A DNA stretch of 8,217 bases from CAYUHK01 sp964475165 (GTDB lineage Bacteria > Verrucomicrobiota > Kiritimatiellia > JAAZAB01), in the NCBI GenBank assembly GCA_964475165.1, contig CAYYVN010000024.1, positions 1 to 8,217 on the forward strand. The letters run 5' to 3'. The position numbers were made by a program, and so were the translations under genes. Position 1 is the stretch's first letter. The number at the start of each line of letters is the position of its first letter. Below are positions 1 through 5,974 of the stretch, in pieces. The notes beneath the pieces were generated by a model. The model saw only the letters and a program-made list of their open reading frames with translations, was not told where the DNA came from and did not search any database.

Positions 1-360
1 AGAGCCGGAGAACCAGATATACCAGCCATCCCGCGCGCGATAGAGAGCCGGATCAGCCAGACCATCGCCGTCAAAGTCAGCCGCCACTGGCGTCACACCC
101 GCCGCGCCCCCAAGATAAGGTCCGCCAAGGGCATAGCCAGAGCCGGAGAACCAGATATACCAGCCATCCTGCGCGCTATAAACGGCTGGATCAGCCAAAC
201 CATCGCCATCAAAGTCGGCTGCCACTGGCGTGACATCAGCCGCCCCTATCAGATGCGGCCCATCAATTGTATAGCCTGAGCCAGAGAACCAGATATACCA
301 GCCATCCTGCGCGCGATAGACGGCTGGATCAGCCAGGCCATCACCATCAAAGTCAGCCGC
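1..360 (-). repeat. VCBS/FG-GAP-like 138-nt repeat array in protein A (2.6 units visible)
   Basis: The units lie at 360-223, 222-85 and 84 to the left edge, with a period of exactly 138 nt (46 residues). Each unit opens with AADFDGDGLADPA, a DxDxDGxxD loop expected to bind Ca2+, and continues with GWYIWFSGSGY and a GP(H/Y)L linker. All three units have WYIWF, whereas the other genes in this window have WYVWF. The array continues beyond base 1, so the number of units in this gene is unknown. Confidence 0.85.
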
Positions 361-1698
361 CAGGAAGGTGGCAGCTACTGCTTCCTGGCTATAGTTGGCT
401 GAAGCCACAGCGCTAGGATCCAAGCCTTCTTTCCAGGCCTTAGCCTTAAGGGTGGCAGGGAGGGTCACGGTGACTTTGCCGCCGGATGCTATTTTGGCGC
501 TGGCTCCTGTGGGATCTTTGCCATTCAAAGTATAGCGGATAGTGGCCCCTGGAGTGGCGCAGGTGATGGTCACAGCCACGCTGGCGCCAGGGTAAGCCCC
601 GCCAACCGGATCGAAGACTGGCGTGGCCACTGTGTCTTCCATCTCCCAATAACGCAAATCATGCCCTTGCCATGTCCCGGGAGTCGGGGGCCAACCAACA
701 GCGGCGGCTAAACGATAAACTGTGATAGCCGCCTCTGAATCGCCAAAAACATCATCGCAGGCCGGCGCATCACCGCGAAAATAGATAGCGGCAGGAGTGG
801 CGGGAGAGATTTGGAAAGCCAAATCTCCGATATTAGTGACCCCAGAGCCTATGATCATATTGGTTACAGAGCATCCTGCAAAGGCTTCGTAGCCCAGAGT
901 GGTGACGCTATCGGACAAAGTGACGCTGGTCAAAGCTGTATCATAGAAACAGCCATCACCAATCGATTTTAGGCCATTGCCAAAGTCCACTTCGGCTAAG
1001 GAATCGCAATCTACAAAGGCCCCGTAGCCCAGAGTGGTGATGTTATCGGGCAGGATAACGCTAGCCAAGGTTTCGCAGGAATAGAAACAGTCTTCACCAA
1101 TCGATTTGAGTCCACTACCAAAGACCACTTCGGCTAAGGAAAAGCAGAATGCAAAAGCTCCTTCGCTCAGAGTGGTGGCGCTATCGGGCAGAGTGATGCT
1201 GATCAAAGCTGTATCATAGAAACAATAGTTACCAATCGATTCTAGGCCATGGCCAAAGTCCACTTCAGCTAAGGAGGAGCATTCACTGAAGGCATCCTCG
1301 CCCAGAGTGGTCAAGCTATCGGGCAGAGTGATGTTGGTCAAGGCTGTGTTATGGAAACAATAATCACCAATCGATTCTAGGCCATGGCCCAAGTCCACTT
1401 CGGCTAAGGAAGTACATTCATTGAAGGCCCCAAATCCAATATTCGTAACGCTATCTGGTATTACCACTGCTGTGAGAGAAGCATTCCCCCAAAAAACAGA
1501 ATTCCCAATACAGGTGACATCCCTACCTGCGATCATCCCCGGAATCTCCACAGCCCCGCCCACGCCAGTATAGTTGATGATCGTAACCTTGCCATCGCCA
1601 GCGATGGTATATTGAAAGTCACCATCCTCTTCCGCACCAGCCAATATCGGCAAACTAATCACAAGCACCGCCAAGAAGAGATACATGTTGCGCCGCAT
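1..1698 (-). CDS. Repeat protein A: secreted BspA-type LRR / chitobiase-C-like / VCBS-like protein, 3' end outside window
   Basis: This is a predicted secreted or surface protein. The frame is open from the ATG at 1698-1696 to base 1 (566 codons), so the C-terminus is missing. Residues 1-22 form a signal peptide with a hydrophobic core and likely cleavage after LAGA. Residues 61-310 hold 11 leucine-rich repeats of BspA/LRR_5 type that alternate between two forms. A junction with VYRL and GWPPTPGTWQG follows. Residues 357-436 match the chitobiase/beta-hexosaminidase C-terminal-like fold (PF13290 style: ATPVFDPVGG, ATPGATIRYTLNGKDPT, LKAKAW). From residue 447 there are two full 46-residue VCBS-like units and part of a third, each with DFDGDGLAD. 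No catalytic motif is visible, so binding or adhesion is the likely role. A GGGGGTG stretch before the ATG is only a weak ribosome binding site. Three landmarks along the frame (the MED start of the middle domain and two DFDGDG loops) lie in the same phase, so I see no internal frameshift. Confidence 0.88.
   Translation of the reverse strand, partial: MRRNMYLFLAVLVISLPILAGAEEDGDFQYTIAGDGKVTIINYTGVGGAVEIPGMIAGRDVTCIGNSVFWGNASLTAVVIPDSVTNIGFGAFNECTSLAEVDLGHGLESIGDYCFHNTALTNITLPDSLTTLGEDAFSECSSLAEVDFGHGLESIGNYCFYDTALISITLPDSATTLSEGAFAFCFSLAEVVFGSGLKSIGEDCFYSCETLASVILPDNITTLGYGAFVDCDSLAEVDFGNGLKSIGDGCFYDTALTSVTLSDSVTTLGYEAFAGCSVTNMIIGSGVTNIGDLAFQISPATPAAIYFRGDAPACDDVFGDSEAAITVYRLAAAVGWPPTPGTWQGHDLRYWEMEDTVATPVFDPVGGAYPGASVAVTITCATPGATIRYTLNGKDPTGASAKIASGGKVTVTLPATLKAKAWKEGLDPSAVASANYSQEAVAATFLAADFDGDGLADPAVYRAQDGWYIWFSGSGYTIDGPHLIGAADVTPVAADFDGDGLADPAVYSAQDGWYIWFSGSGYALGGPYLGGAAGVTPVAADFDGDGLADPALYRARDGWYIWFSGS
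799..1518 (-). repeat. BspA/LRR_5 array of repeat protein A (11 units)
   Basis: Eleven leucine-rich repeat units of 22-24 residues fill residues 61-300 of protein A and run to about residue 310. Two forms alternate: one like LESIGDYCFHNTALTNITLPDS (22 residues, split here for reading as LESIGDYCF + HNTALTNITLPDS) and one ending SLAEVDFGHG (23 residues). The true period is therefore a 45-residue (135-nt) pair. The pair structure shows at DNA level as recurring 'agagtggt' and 'tcggctaagga' blocks. It implies growth by duplication of pairs rather than single units. Confidence 0.85.
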
Positions 1699-1764
1699 AA
1701 TACACCCCCATTGATATATACAACTATTCTGCTAAGACAATGATGAAAAGAGAAGGGACAATTG

Positions 1765-1798
1765 AGCCTAGAGCTAGCTCAGATCTCTGTCTCAGGCT
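1765..1798. other. Inverted repeat in the leader of repeat protein A
   Basis: AGCCT-a-GAG at 1765-1773 pairs with CTC-AGGCT at 1791-1798, giving an 8-bp stem with one bulged A and a 17-nt loop. The loop includes the overlapping palindromes GAGCTAGCTC (1771-1780) and AGATCT. It lies about 70 nt before the start of repeat protein A and downstream of the orphan cap and the glycosyltransferase operon. It could be an operator, a leader structure or a weak terminator. No T-run follows it on the minus strand, so a rho-independent terminator is doubtful. Confidence 0.3.
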
Positions 1799-1891
1799 TT
1801 AATCAAATCGGACTACTTGATGCAAGAATTTTTTAGAAAGCCTTGGCGAACAGCATTTGTTCTGCCCCTCTCCTGCTAAAGGCCAGCCCCC

Positions 1892-2083
1892 CTACCCGCA
1901 TTCCCAGCTATTTAAGGCGCTTGGAAAGGACCAAGGCCCGCTCAAACGATGGCCATTGCCGGAAAGCCAGGCATCAAACTTACCTTCGGCCTTATGGAGT
2001 GCCGGATCAGCCAGGCCATCGCCATCGAAATCAGCCGCGACAGGCGTGGCATCGGCCGCGCCTACCATGCGGTAAAATACCAC
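1892..2083 (-). pseudogene. Orphan C-terminal cap unit 1 of the VCBS-like family
   Basis: A 63-codon minus frame, opening only with GTG, encodes ATPVAADFDGDGLADPALHK, then AEGKFDAWLSG and a divergent SGPW tail ending at the stop at 1892. The same kind of unit (KAEGKFDVWLS replacing RAQDGWYVWFSG) terminates complete protein B, so this is the last repeat of such a protein without the rest. It has no signal peptide, no LRR part and no convincing ribosome binding site; homology begins abruptly near 2070. It lies 22 nt after the stop of the GT2 gene. It is best read as a remnant of a deleted paralogue or a copied repeat. Translation as a small protein cannot be excluded but looks unlikely. Confidence 0.7.
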
Positions 2084-2105
2084 CTATTTGATAATATTAT
2101 AACCG

Positions 2106-2846
2106 TTATAGAGATGAGGCTGACTTCTGAATGCGCAATACGGGGTGCAACAGACGCCCCAGGCGATAACTGAATCCATTACGCAGGATAGCTATTAGAA
2201 TTTGGAAACCGTCCCGTAGGGCGTGCGATTTCATTAGCCCCCCTGACCGCCGGTTTTCGTGGGTGCTTACCTCAACGATTTTATATCCTTTGCGGACAGC
2301 CTGCGCCGTGATTTCAATTTCCACGTCAAATCCCTTAGCGCGCTGGCGGCAATCCGCGATAATTTCGCGGCGAAAAGCCTTATAACCGTTCAACACGTCC
2401 ATTATGTTGACGCCAAAAAGCAGCGAAAAAATAAACGTAAAGACGGCATTGCCGAAAAGCCGGGTCACATTGTGATCATCACTGCCGCCGACCACGCGTG
2501 AACCGATGACGAGCCCAGCGCCTTTTTCCAGGGCATCAAGAAAAGTTCCGATATCTTTCGGATTATGGGAGCCATCCGAATCAAACATGATAATCGCGTC
2601 GCCTTTGGCGCTTTTAAAGCCGCTGGCAAGCGCGGCCCCCTTACCTTTACCATACTGGTTGCACACAACCTGCGCGCCTTTATTCCGGGCAAGCGTTCCA
2701 GTGGGATCATCAACGCTGTCAATGACGACGATAACCTCAAATGAATATTGCGGACAATTGGCAATGGTGCCATTCAAATCATCCAGAACTTTGCCGATGG
2801 TGGTCTCTTCATTCCGCGCCGGAATCACAATGCTTATTGATTTCAC
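2106..2846 (-). CDS. GT2-family glycosyltransferase, polyprenyl-phosphate sugar (DPM1-like) synthase
   Basis: This is a predicted cytoplasmic-face enzyme that moves a sugar from a nucleotide donor onto polyprenyl phosphate; donor sugar unknown. With the GTG at 2846 as start it has 246 residues, near the usual 230-260 for DPM1-like enzymes lacking a C-terminal membrane domain. GT-A landmarks: SIVIPARNEE (about 5-14), the acidic VIDSVDD (41-47), GKGKGAALASGF (66-77), the metal-binding DSDGSHNPKDI (89-99, the DxD region) and FDVEIEI (173-179) followed by NRRSGG (198-203). I chose this GTG because it sits 11 nt after the stop of the upstream membrane gene, has GGGAGAA (2851-2857) in front of it, and begins directly with the Rossmann strand. 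An upstream ATG at 2894 would overlap the previous gene by 37 nt and add a tail unlike the family. It is translated in one operon with the GT-C enzyme that presumably uses its product. Confidence 0.85.
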   Translation of the reverse strand: MKSISIVIPARNEETTIGKVLDDLNGTIANCPQYSFEVIVVIDSVDDPTGTLARNKGAQVVCNQYGKGKGAALASGFKSAKGDAIIMFDSDGSHNPKDIGTFLDALEKGAGLVIGSRVVGGSDDHNVTRLFGNAVFTFIFSLLFGVNIMDVLNGYKAFRREIIADCRQRAKGFDVEIEITAQAVRKGYKIVEVSTHENRRSGGLMKSHALRDGFQILIAILRNGFSYRLGRLLHPVLRIQKSASSL

Positions 2847-2850
2847 ATCT

Positions 2851-2857
2851 TTCTCCC
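2851..2857 (-). promoter_or_regulatory. Ribosome binding site that decides the GTG start of the GT2 gene
   Basis: The minus strand reads GGGAGAA, four bases before GTG at 2846, and starts immediately after the TGA (2860-2858) of the membrane glycosyltransferase gene. The stop/SD/start arrangement supports translational coupling and argues against the overlapping ATG at 2894. Confidence 0.6.
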
Positions 2858-4843
2858 TCAAGGGCCATACATACGCAAATCTTTCATGGACCATAGCCGG
2901 TTGTCGTCTTTGCCCGTCTGCTTCAGCCTGATATAACGCGTTCGAGTTGCCGGGAAGACCACCGTAAAATAGCGTTCCCAGTAAAGAAATCTTGGCTGTC
3001 CATTTTCCCAGGAAAGACGAAAATCATCCTGCCTCCATAGCGTCCGCCATGAAAGACCATCGTCTGAAACCTGAACGGATAATTCGCGCGGATAATCATT
3101 TCCCCAAGGAACAATTCTGATTTTACAGACCTCACAATCCTGGCCAAAATCAACATCAAATATCATATCCGGTTTTTGCGCTTGCGGGCCTGACGACCAT
3201 GCTGTTTCCAGCCGGCTATCAACTGCAAAAAGGCATTTGTCGGATGAATAATTGCTGTTTATCTTCCACCCGTTCCTTGGAATTTCCCGCAACGCACGGT
3301 CATCGCCGCTGGGCGGCATAAAATCGTAATAAACCGTAAAAGGACCGAGCGTCCCCTTTTTATAACTCCCGCCTATCTTTTGTAAATACGGCTCAAAATT
3401 TGAAGGCGGGAACAGCGTCGGATGGGTGATAAACGCTATTTTCTCAGCCTGGCTCACCTCGTCCAAATACTGGACATGATTGCCGGGGAAACGTTCGTTG
3501 AAAGGTTCGGAGACGATTATTTTTTCCGCCGTTTCACAGGTAAGGCGGTAAGAAAGCCAATAATGCGCGTAGGCGCGGCGGATGCCGTGTTTTTCCATGG
3601 CGGCGATGAGCGGGCGCGTATCCGGCAATTCCAGCGGTCCGGCGATGAGGGCGGGGTCATGCCAGGCGTGAGCAAGCTGAACATTGCCCCATAACTGGCA
3701 GGTCATGATAAATAACGTTAAAATAATACTGCCAGAACGAAAACGTTTATAGACCTGCCAAATTCCAAAAGCGCCGAGAATAGGCAATACAGCCATTAAA
3801 GGGAGCAAATAGCGCGCGTCGTTGGAGCTGCTCCGGGAACTGTGGGCAAAGACCGCGATGCTGACAACGGCCACCATAAACAGTAAAGGCGCTCCCCGCG
3901 AACCTTTAATTGAGAAACCAAAAAGGCGCAGAAGCCCCTTCCTGTTGATGATAATGGCCATCAAAATCAATCCGCACCAAACAATGCCCAGAGCGTAAAA
4001 AAGCGCTTGTGGCAGAATAACATTGTGACAACTGTCACCATAGAGCATGATGCGTTGGCCCGTAAAGAATTGCCCCGTGTAGCTTACGGCTATCCGCGTA
4101 TATTCCCACGTCCTCAGCCAACCGGTCGTGCGGCCGACATCGTGAAAAGTTACAAACCCATTCCTGATATTGAACCACCACAATGGCAGGCTGGTGACCA
4201 GGAACGCCAGAACCAGTCCCCAGAAATAGCGGCGCAAAAAAAGCTTCTTGTCGTTGAAAAAAAGATACAAAAGCGAGCATACGATAAAACTGATGATCAG
4301 CAAATGAAGCCAGAAGGCATAGCCCAATATTGCTCCCAGAACAACACCAGCGTGACCGCGAGGCGACTCTAGGGAGGCAAGCCGAAGCGTCCACCACAAC
4401 GCTATGCTGCCCAATGTGGTTACCGCCAGATAATTGTCGGGCGCAATCGTTACGCCGCACATGGCCAGATACGGCACAGGCACCGCCAGAAGACATAAAG
4501 TCAGCACGCCGACCGGCCGGTTAAAAATCAAGCAGGCCAGACGATAACTTATGAAAACAAAAAGAAAGGAAAAAAAAAGCGGATAGAGCCGGACAACCCA
4601 TTTCGCCGGTCCGAAAAGATAAATCAGGGGCGCGGCAATATATGATTCCTGAGTCCCCATGTAGGTCTGGCCCCAATACATAACCGGAAATTCTCCCTTC
4701 AGGATATGCATGGCCATAAGAGTCGGCCAGGCTTCATCGGACGACAAAGGGAGTTTGGCTAGGCCGTAAAAATAAAAACCCAACCGCAATAACACCGCCA
4801 GACAGATCAAAATAATTAAGATGGCCCAAACCGTTTTTTTCAT
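2858..4843 (-). CDS. GT-C-type integral-membrane glycosyltransferase with C-terminal discoidin (F5/8 type C) domain
   Basis: This 661-residue polytopic membrane protein resembles the PMT/ArnT-like GT-C families that use polyprenyl-phosphate sugars. Residues 4-28 form the first membrane helix. LSSDEAWP follows at 33-40, and its Asp36-Glu37 fits the acidic pair in the first extracytoplasmic loop that is catalytic in this class. About ten further hydrophobic segments run to roughly residue 400. A soluble stretch (about 400-520) precedes residues 525-661, which resemble a discoidin/F5-8C carbohydrate-binding domain: FAVDSRLETAWSSG, MIFDVDFGQ, LSVQVSDDGLSWRTLW and TRYIRLKQTG. The domain would lie outside the cytoplasmic membrane and could hold the acceptor glycan or protein. 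The gene leads the operon with the GT2 enzyme. I see no Shine-Dalgarno match before the ATG (GAAAAAACCCCG-ATG), and no alternative start fits the first helix better. Donor and acceptor cannot be told from sequence. Confidence 0.82.
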   Translation of the reverse strand: MKKTVWAILIILICLAVLLRLGFYFYGLAKLPLSSDEAWPTLMAMHILKGEFPVMYWGQTYMGTQESYIAAPLIYLFGPAKWVVRLYPLFFSFLFVFISYRLACLIFNRPVGVLTLCLLAVPVPYLAMCGVTIAPDNYLAVTTLGSIALWWTLRLASLESPRGHAGVVLGAILGYAFWLHLLIISFIVCSLLYLFFNDKKLFLRRYFWGLVLAFLVTSLPLWWFNIRNGFVTFHDVGRTTGWLRTWEYTRIAVSYTGQFFTGQRIMLYGDSCHNVILPQALFYALGIVWCGLILMAIIINRKGLLRLFGFSIKGSRGAPLLFMVAVVSIAVFAHSSRSSSNDARYLLPLMAVLPILGAFGIWQVYKRFRSGSIILTLFIMTCQLWGNVQLAHAWHDPALIAGPLELPDTRPLIAAMEKHGIRRAYAHYWLSYRLTCETAEKIIVSEPFNERFPGNHVQYLDEVSQAEKIAFITHPTLFPPSNFEPYLQKIGGSYKKGTLGPFTVYYDFMPPSGDDRALREIPRNGWKINSNYSSDKCLFAVDSRLETAWSSGPQAQKPDMIFDVDFGQDCEVCKIRIVPWGNDYPRELSVQVSDDGLSWRTLWRQDDFRLSWENGQPRFLYWERYFTVVFPATRTRYIRLKQTGKDDNRLWSMKDLRMYGP

Positions 4844-5020
4844 CGGGGTTTTTTCAACATGGAAATGCTACTAAAAGCAAATAATTCGTATATTTTAACA
4901 TTGAAACCTGCTGAGGCTTTCCTTTCAACATGAAAAATACTACTTTAAATGCCCGTAAAAGCAAATAAATTTATGTATTTTAACATTGAAACTCGCCTGG
5001 AAACTGCTATGTTTTTTGCC
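4844..5020. promoter_or_regulatory. Divergent control region with imperfect tandem repeat (candidate operators)
   Basis: This AT-rich stretch separates the minus-strand glycosyltransferase operon from the plus-strand RHH-like gene. It holds two related units in the same orientation. Unit A is 4852-4907 and unit B is 4923-4992. Each opens with TTTCAACATG and closes with AACATTGAAAC, so each is itself bounded by the inverted pair TTTCAA/TTGAAA. The core AAAAGCAAATAA recurs at 4873 and 4957, 84 nt apart, followed in both by TATTTTAACATTGAAAC-like sequence. The layout suits an operator pair read by a regulator, most simply the divergent RHH-like protein. I could not assign convincing -35/-10 boxes. 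Confidence 0.5.
4873..4992. repeat. 84-nt-spaced imperfect direct repeat (35/36-nt copies)
   Basis: Copy 1 (4873-4907) and copy 2 (4957-4992) both start AAAAGCAAATAA and both end TTTTAACATTGAAAC; the middle differs by a few bases and one indel. The second copy ends 28 nt before the chosen start of the RHH-like gene. Confidence 0.75.
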
Positions 5021-5518
5021 ATGAAGTCCAAGGAAAATAAATCAGCCGTTGGGCGGCCGCCGAAATTTCAAGAACCACGGCGGCCTGTGACCGTAACATT
5101 ACCGGAGCGCACTCTTTCTCAACTGGCCGCGATTAACATGGACCGCGCGCGGGCCATCGTAAAGATCACCGATGCCATGGCCGGAGGCGGCCGACGCCAA
5201 CCTCCTCCCGTTGAGCTGGTGGAAATGGCGCAGGGCAAATCCCTGATCGTCGTCGGGCCCAGTAAGACATTGAAGCGCATCCCCTTCTTGAAATTGATAG
5301 AGATTGCCCCAGCACGCTATTTGTTAACGATTTCATCGGGCACGGCGACGGAGTCGCTGGAAGTTGTCTTGCGCGATATGCTTAATGATTTCTGCGTAAA
5401 GCAAGATGAGTGGGAATACTCCATCCTGCATGAGTTGATGAATCTGATTGGTCACCAGCGCCGCACCAAGCGCATATCCAAGGCGGAACTCCTGATCATT
5501 AACTCGGGGACGGTCTGA
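5021..5518 (+). CDS. Small basic-tailed, ribbon-helix-helix-like predicted DNA-binding protein
   Basis: This 165-residue protein is the only plus-strand gene. Near its N-terminus is GRPPK (residues 11-15), an AT-hook-like minor-groove motif. Residues 20-54 read as a ribbon-helix-helix: strand PVTVTLPE, a helix around RTLSQLAAI, a turn, then a helix around AIVKITDAMAG. The rest (about 65-165) is a mixed domain with KSLIVVGPSKTLKRIP and a helical stretch, which I do not recognise. In-frame ATGs also exist at 4949, 4973 and 5009. I prefer 5021 because it starts just before the GRPPK tail and because 4949-4992 lies inside the tandem repeat; none of the ATGs has a clear ribosome binding site. It is divergent to the glycosyltransferase operon, the classic position for a regulator of it. 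Function as a repressor or autoregulator is inference. Confidence 0.72.
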   Translation: MKSKENKSAVGRPPKFQEPRRPVTVTLPERTLSQLAAINMDRARAIVKITDAMAGGGRRQPPPVELVEMAQGKSLIVVGPSKTLKRIPFLKLIEIAPARYLLTISSGTATESLEVVLRDMLNDFCVKQDEWEYSILHELMNLIGHQRRTKRISKAELLIINSGTV

Positions 5519-5735
5519 ATCAGTCCCGGTTGCAAGGCTCCCCGGCCCAATTATTCTTATATTTCGTGCGTAATTACAACATTACTAGCCTGAATTATTC
5601 ATGAAAGAAAAGATCAACCCATACTTAGCTTTATAAGCGTAAAAAGTGGAGGGCTGTTTTGACGAGCCACGAGTCACCTCGGACGGAAGGGAGAAAAAGG
5701 GATGGCGTCTTAAAATTGAATAAAATCGCTCCTTT
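5519..5735. other. Gene-free stretch with a possible short interspersed element
   Basis: No coding frame of credible length lies here. At about 5646-5692 is a block with GTGGAGGGCTG, GACGAGCCACGAGTCACCTC and GGACGGAAGG, whose GGCT/AGCC parts are complementary. From memory, blocks of this style (GTGGAGGGC...GAGCC...GTCACCTC...GGACGGAA) occur as dispersed intergenic sequences in PVC genomes. I cannot verify that here. The remainder is AT-rich without clear signals. Confidence 0.25.
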
Positions 5736-5921
5736 TCATGCTAAAAGAAGCCTGAACAACCATTTTGAGCCAGGAATAATTTTCCGATGACCATAAATTA
5801 CGATTGATGAATAGTCACTGCCGGAAAGCCAGGCATCAAGCTTGCCATCGGCCTTATGGAGGGCCGGATCAGCCAGGCCATCGCCATCGAAATCAGTCGC
5901 GACAGGCATCACTTCCGGCAC
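5736..5921 (-). pseudogene. Orphan C-terminal cap unit 2 of the VCBS-like family
   Basis: The minus frame encodes PEVMPVATDFDGDGLADPAL, then HKADGKLDAWLSGSDY, after which similarity to the family stops (about 5808) and an unrelated 24-residue tail runs to the stop at 5736. It is the cap-type unit seen at the ends of the repeat proteins, here with no upstream LRR or signal peptide. It lies just past the stop (5975) and hairpin of protein B. Over 5819-5907 it matches orphan cap 1 (1957-2045) at 84 of 89 bases, closer than to protein B's own cap. The PEV linker recalls protein C (GAPEVTPV), hinting that it came from a protein-C-like paralogue. It is probably a remnant. Confidence 0.7.
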
Positions 5922-5945
5922 CCGCTTCTTCTTTGTCGGCTAAAG

Positions 5946-5971
5946 AGCACCCTTCTTCAACTGAAGGTGCT
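5946..5971 (-). terminator. Hairpin after repeat protein B, probable terminator
   Basis: On the minus strand AGCACCTTC pairs with GAAGGGTGCT (nine pairs, one bulged base) around a seven-base loop, and is followed by CTTTAG. It begins 3 bases after the stop codon of repeat protein B. The T-run is short, so termination may be partial. Confidence 0.5.
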
Positions 5972-5974
5972 GGG

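Noticed and set aside
1..360. CRISPR array
   Set aside because: The period is 138 nt with no alternation of constant repeat and unique spacer; the repeats keep a reading frame and encode a known type of protein unit.
1700..1735. TTGTCT / TATATC as a -35/-10 promoter for repeat protein A
   Set aside because: Spacing is 16 nt but the match is poor and the transcript would begin almost at the start codon; the AT-rich sequence alone is not enough support.
1843..2173. Overlapping plus-strand open frames across orphan cap 1
   Set aside because: They are antisense to the VCBS-like unit and contain the ISQAIAIEI-type antisense signature seen over every copy of the repeat. No plus-strand start signal or known motif is present.
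2847..2894. Upstream ATG (2894) as start of the GT2 gene
   Set aside because: It would overlap the end of the membrane glycosyltransferase gene and add 16 residues not typical of the family; the GTG at 2846 has a ribosome binding site and starts at the first GT-A strand.
4994..5011. Sigma-54-like GG...GC element before the RHH-like gene
   Set aside because: The GG and GC are only five bases apart, not the ten required.
4949..5020. Upstream ATGs (4949, 4973, 5009) as start of the RHH-like gene
   Set aside because: The first two lie in the tandem-repeat control region, and none of the three has a clear ribosome binding site. The extra residues do not look like part of an RHH protein. 5009 remains possible.
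5507..5527. GGGAC/GTCCC inverted repeat overlapping the stop of the RHH-like gene, as terminator
   Set aside because: Only five pairs with an 11-base loop and no T-run; too weak to call.
5601..5636. Eleven-codon plus-strand frame starting ATGAAAGAAAAG
   Set aside because: Very short, no ribosome binding site, no recognisable product.
1892..5921. Insertion sequence or transposon carrying the glycosyltransferase island
   Set aside because: No transposase, integrase or terminal inverted repeats were seen; the framing repeats are direct copies of a protein-coding unit.
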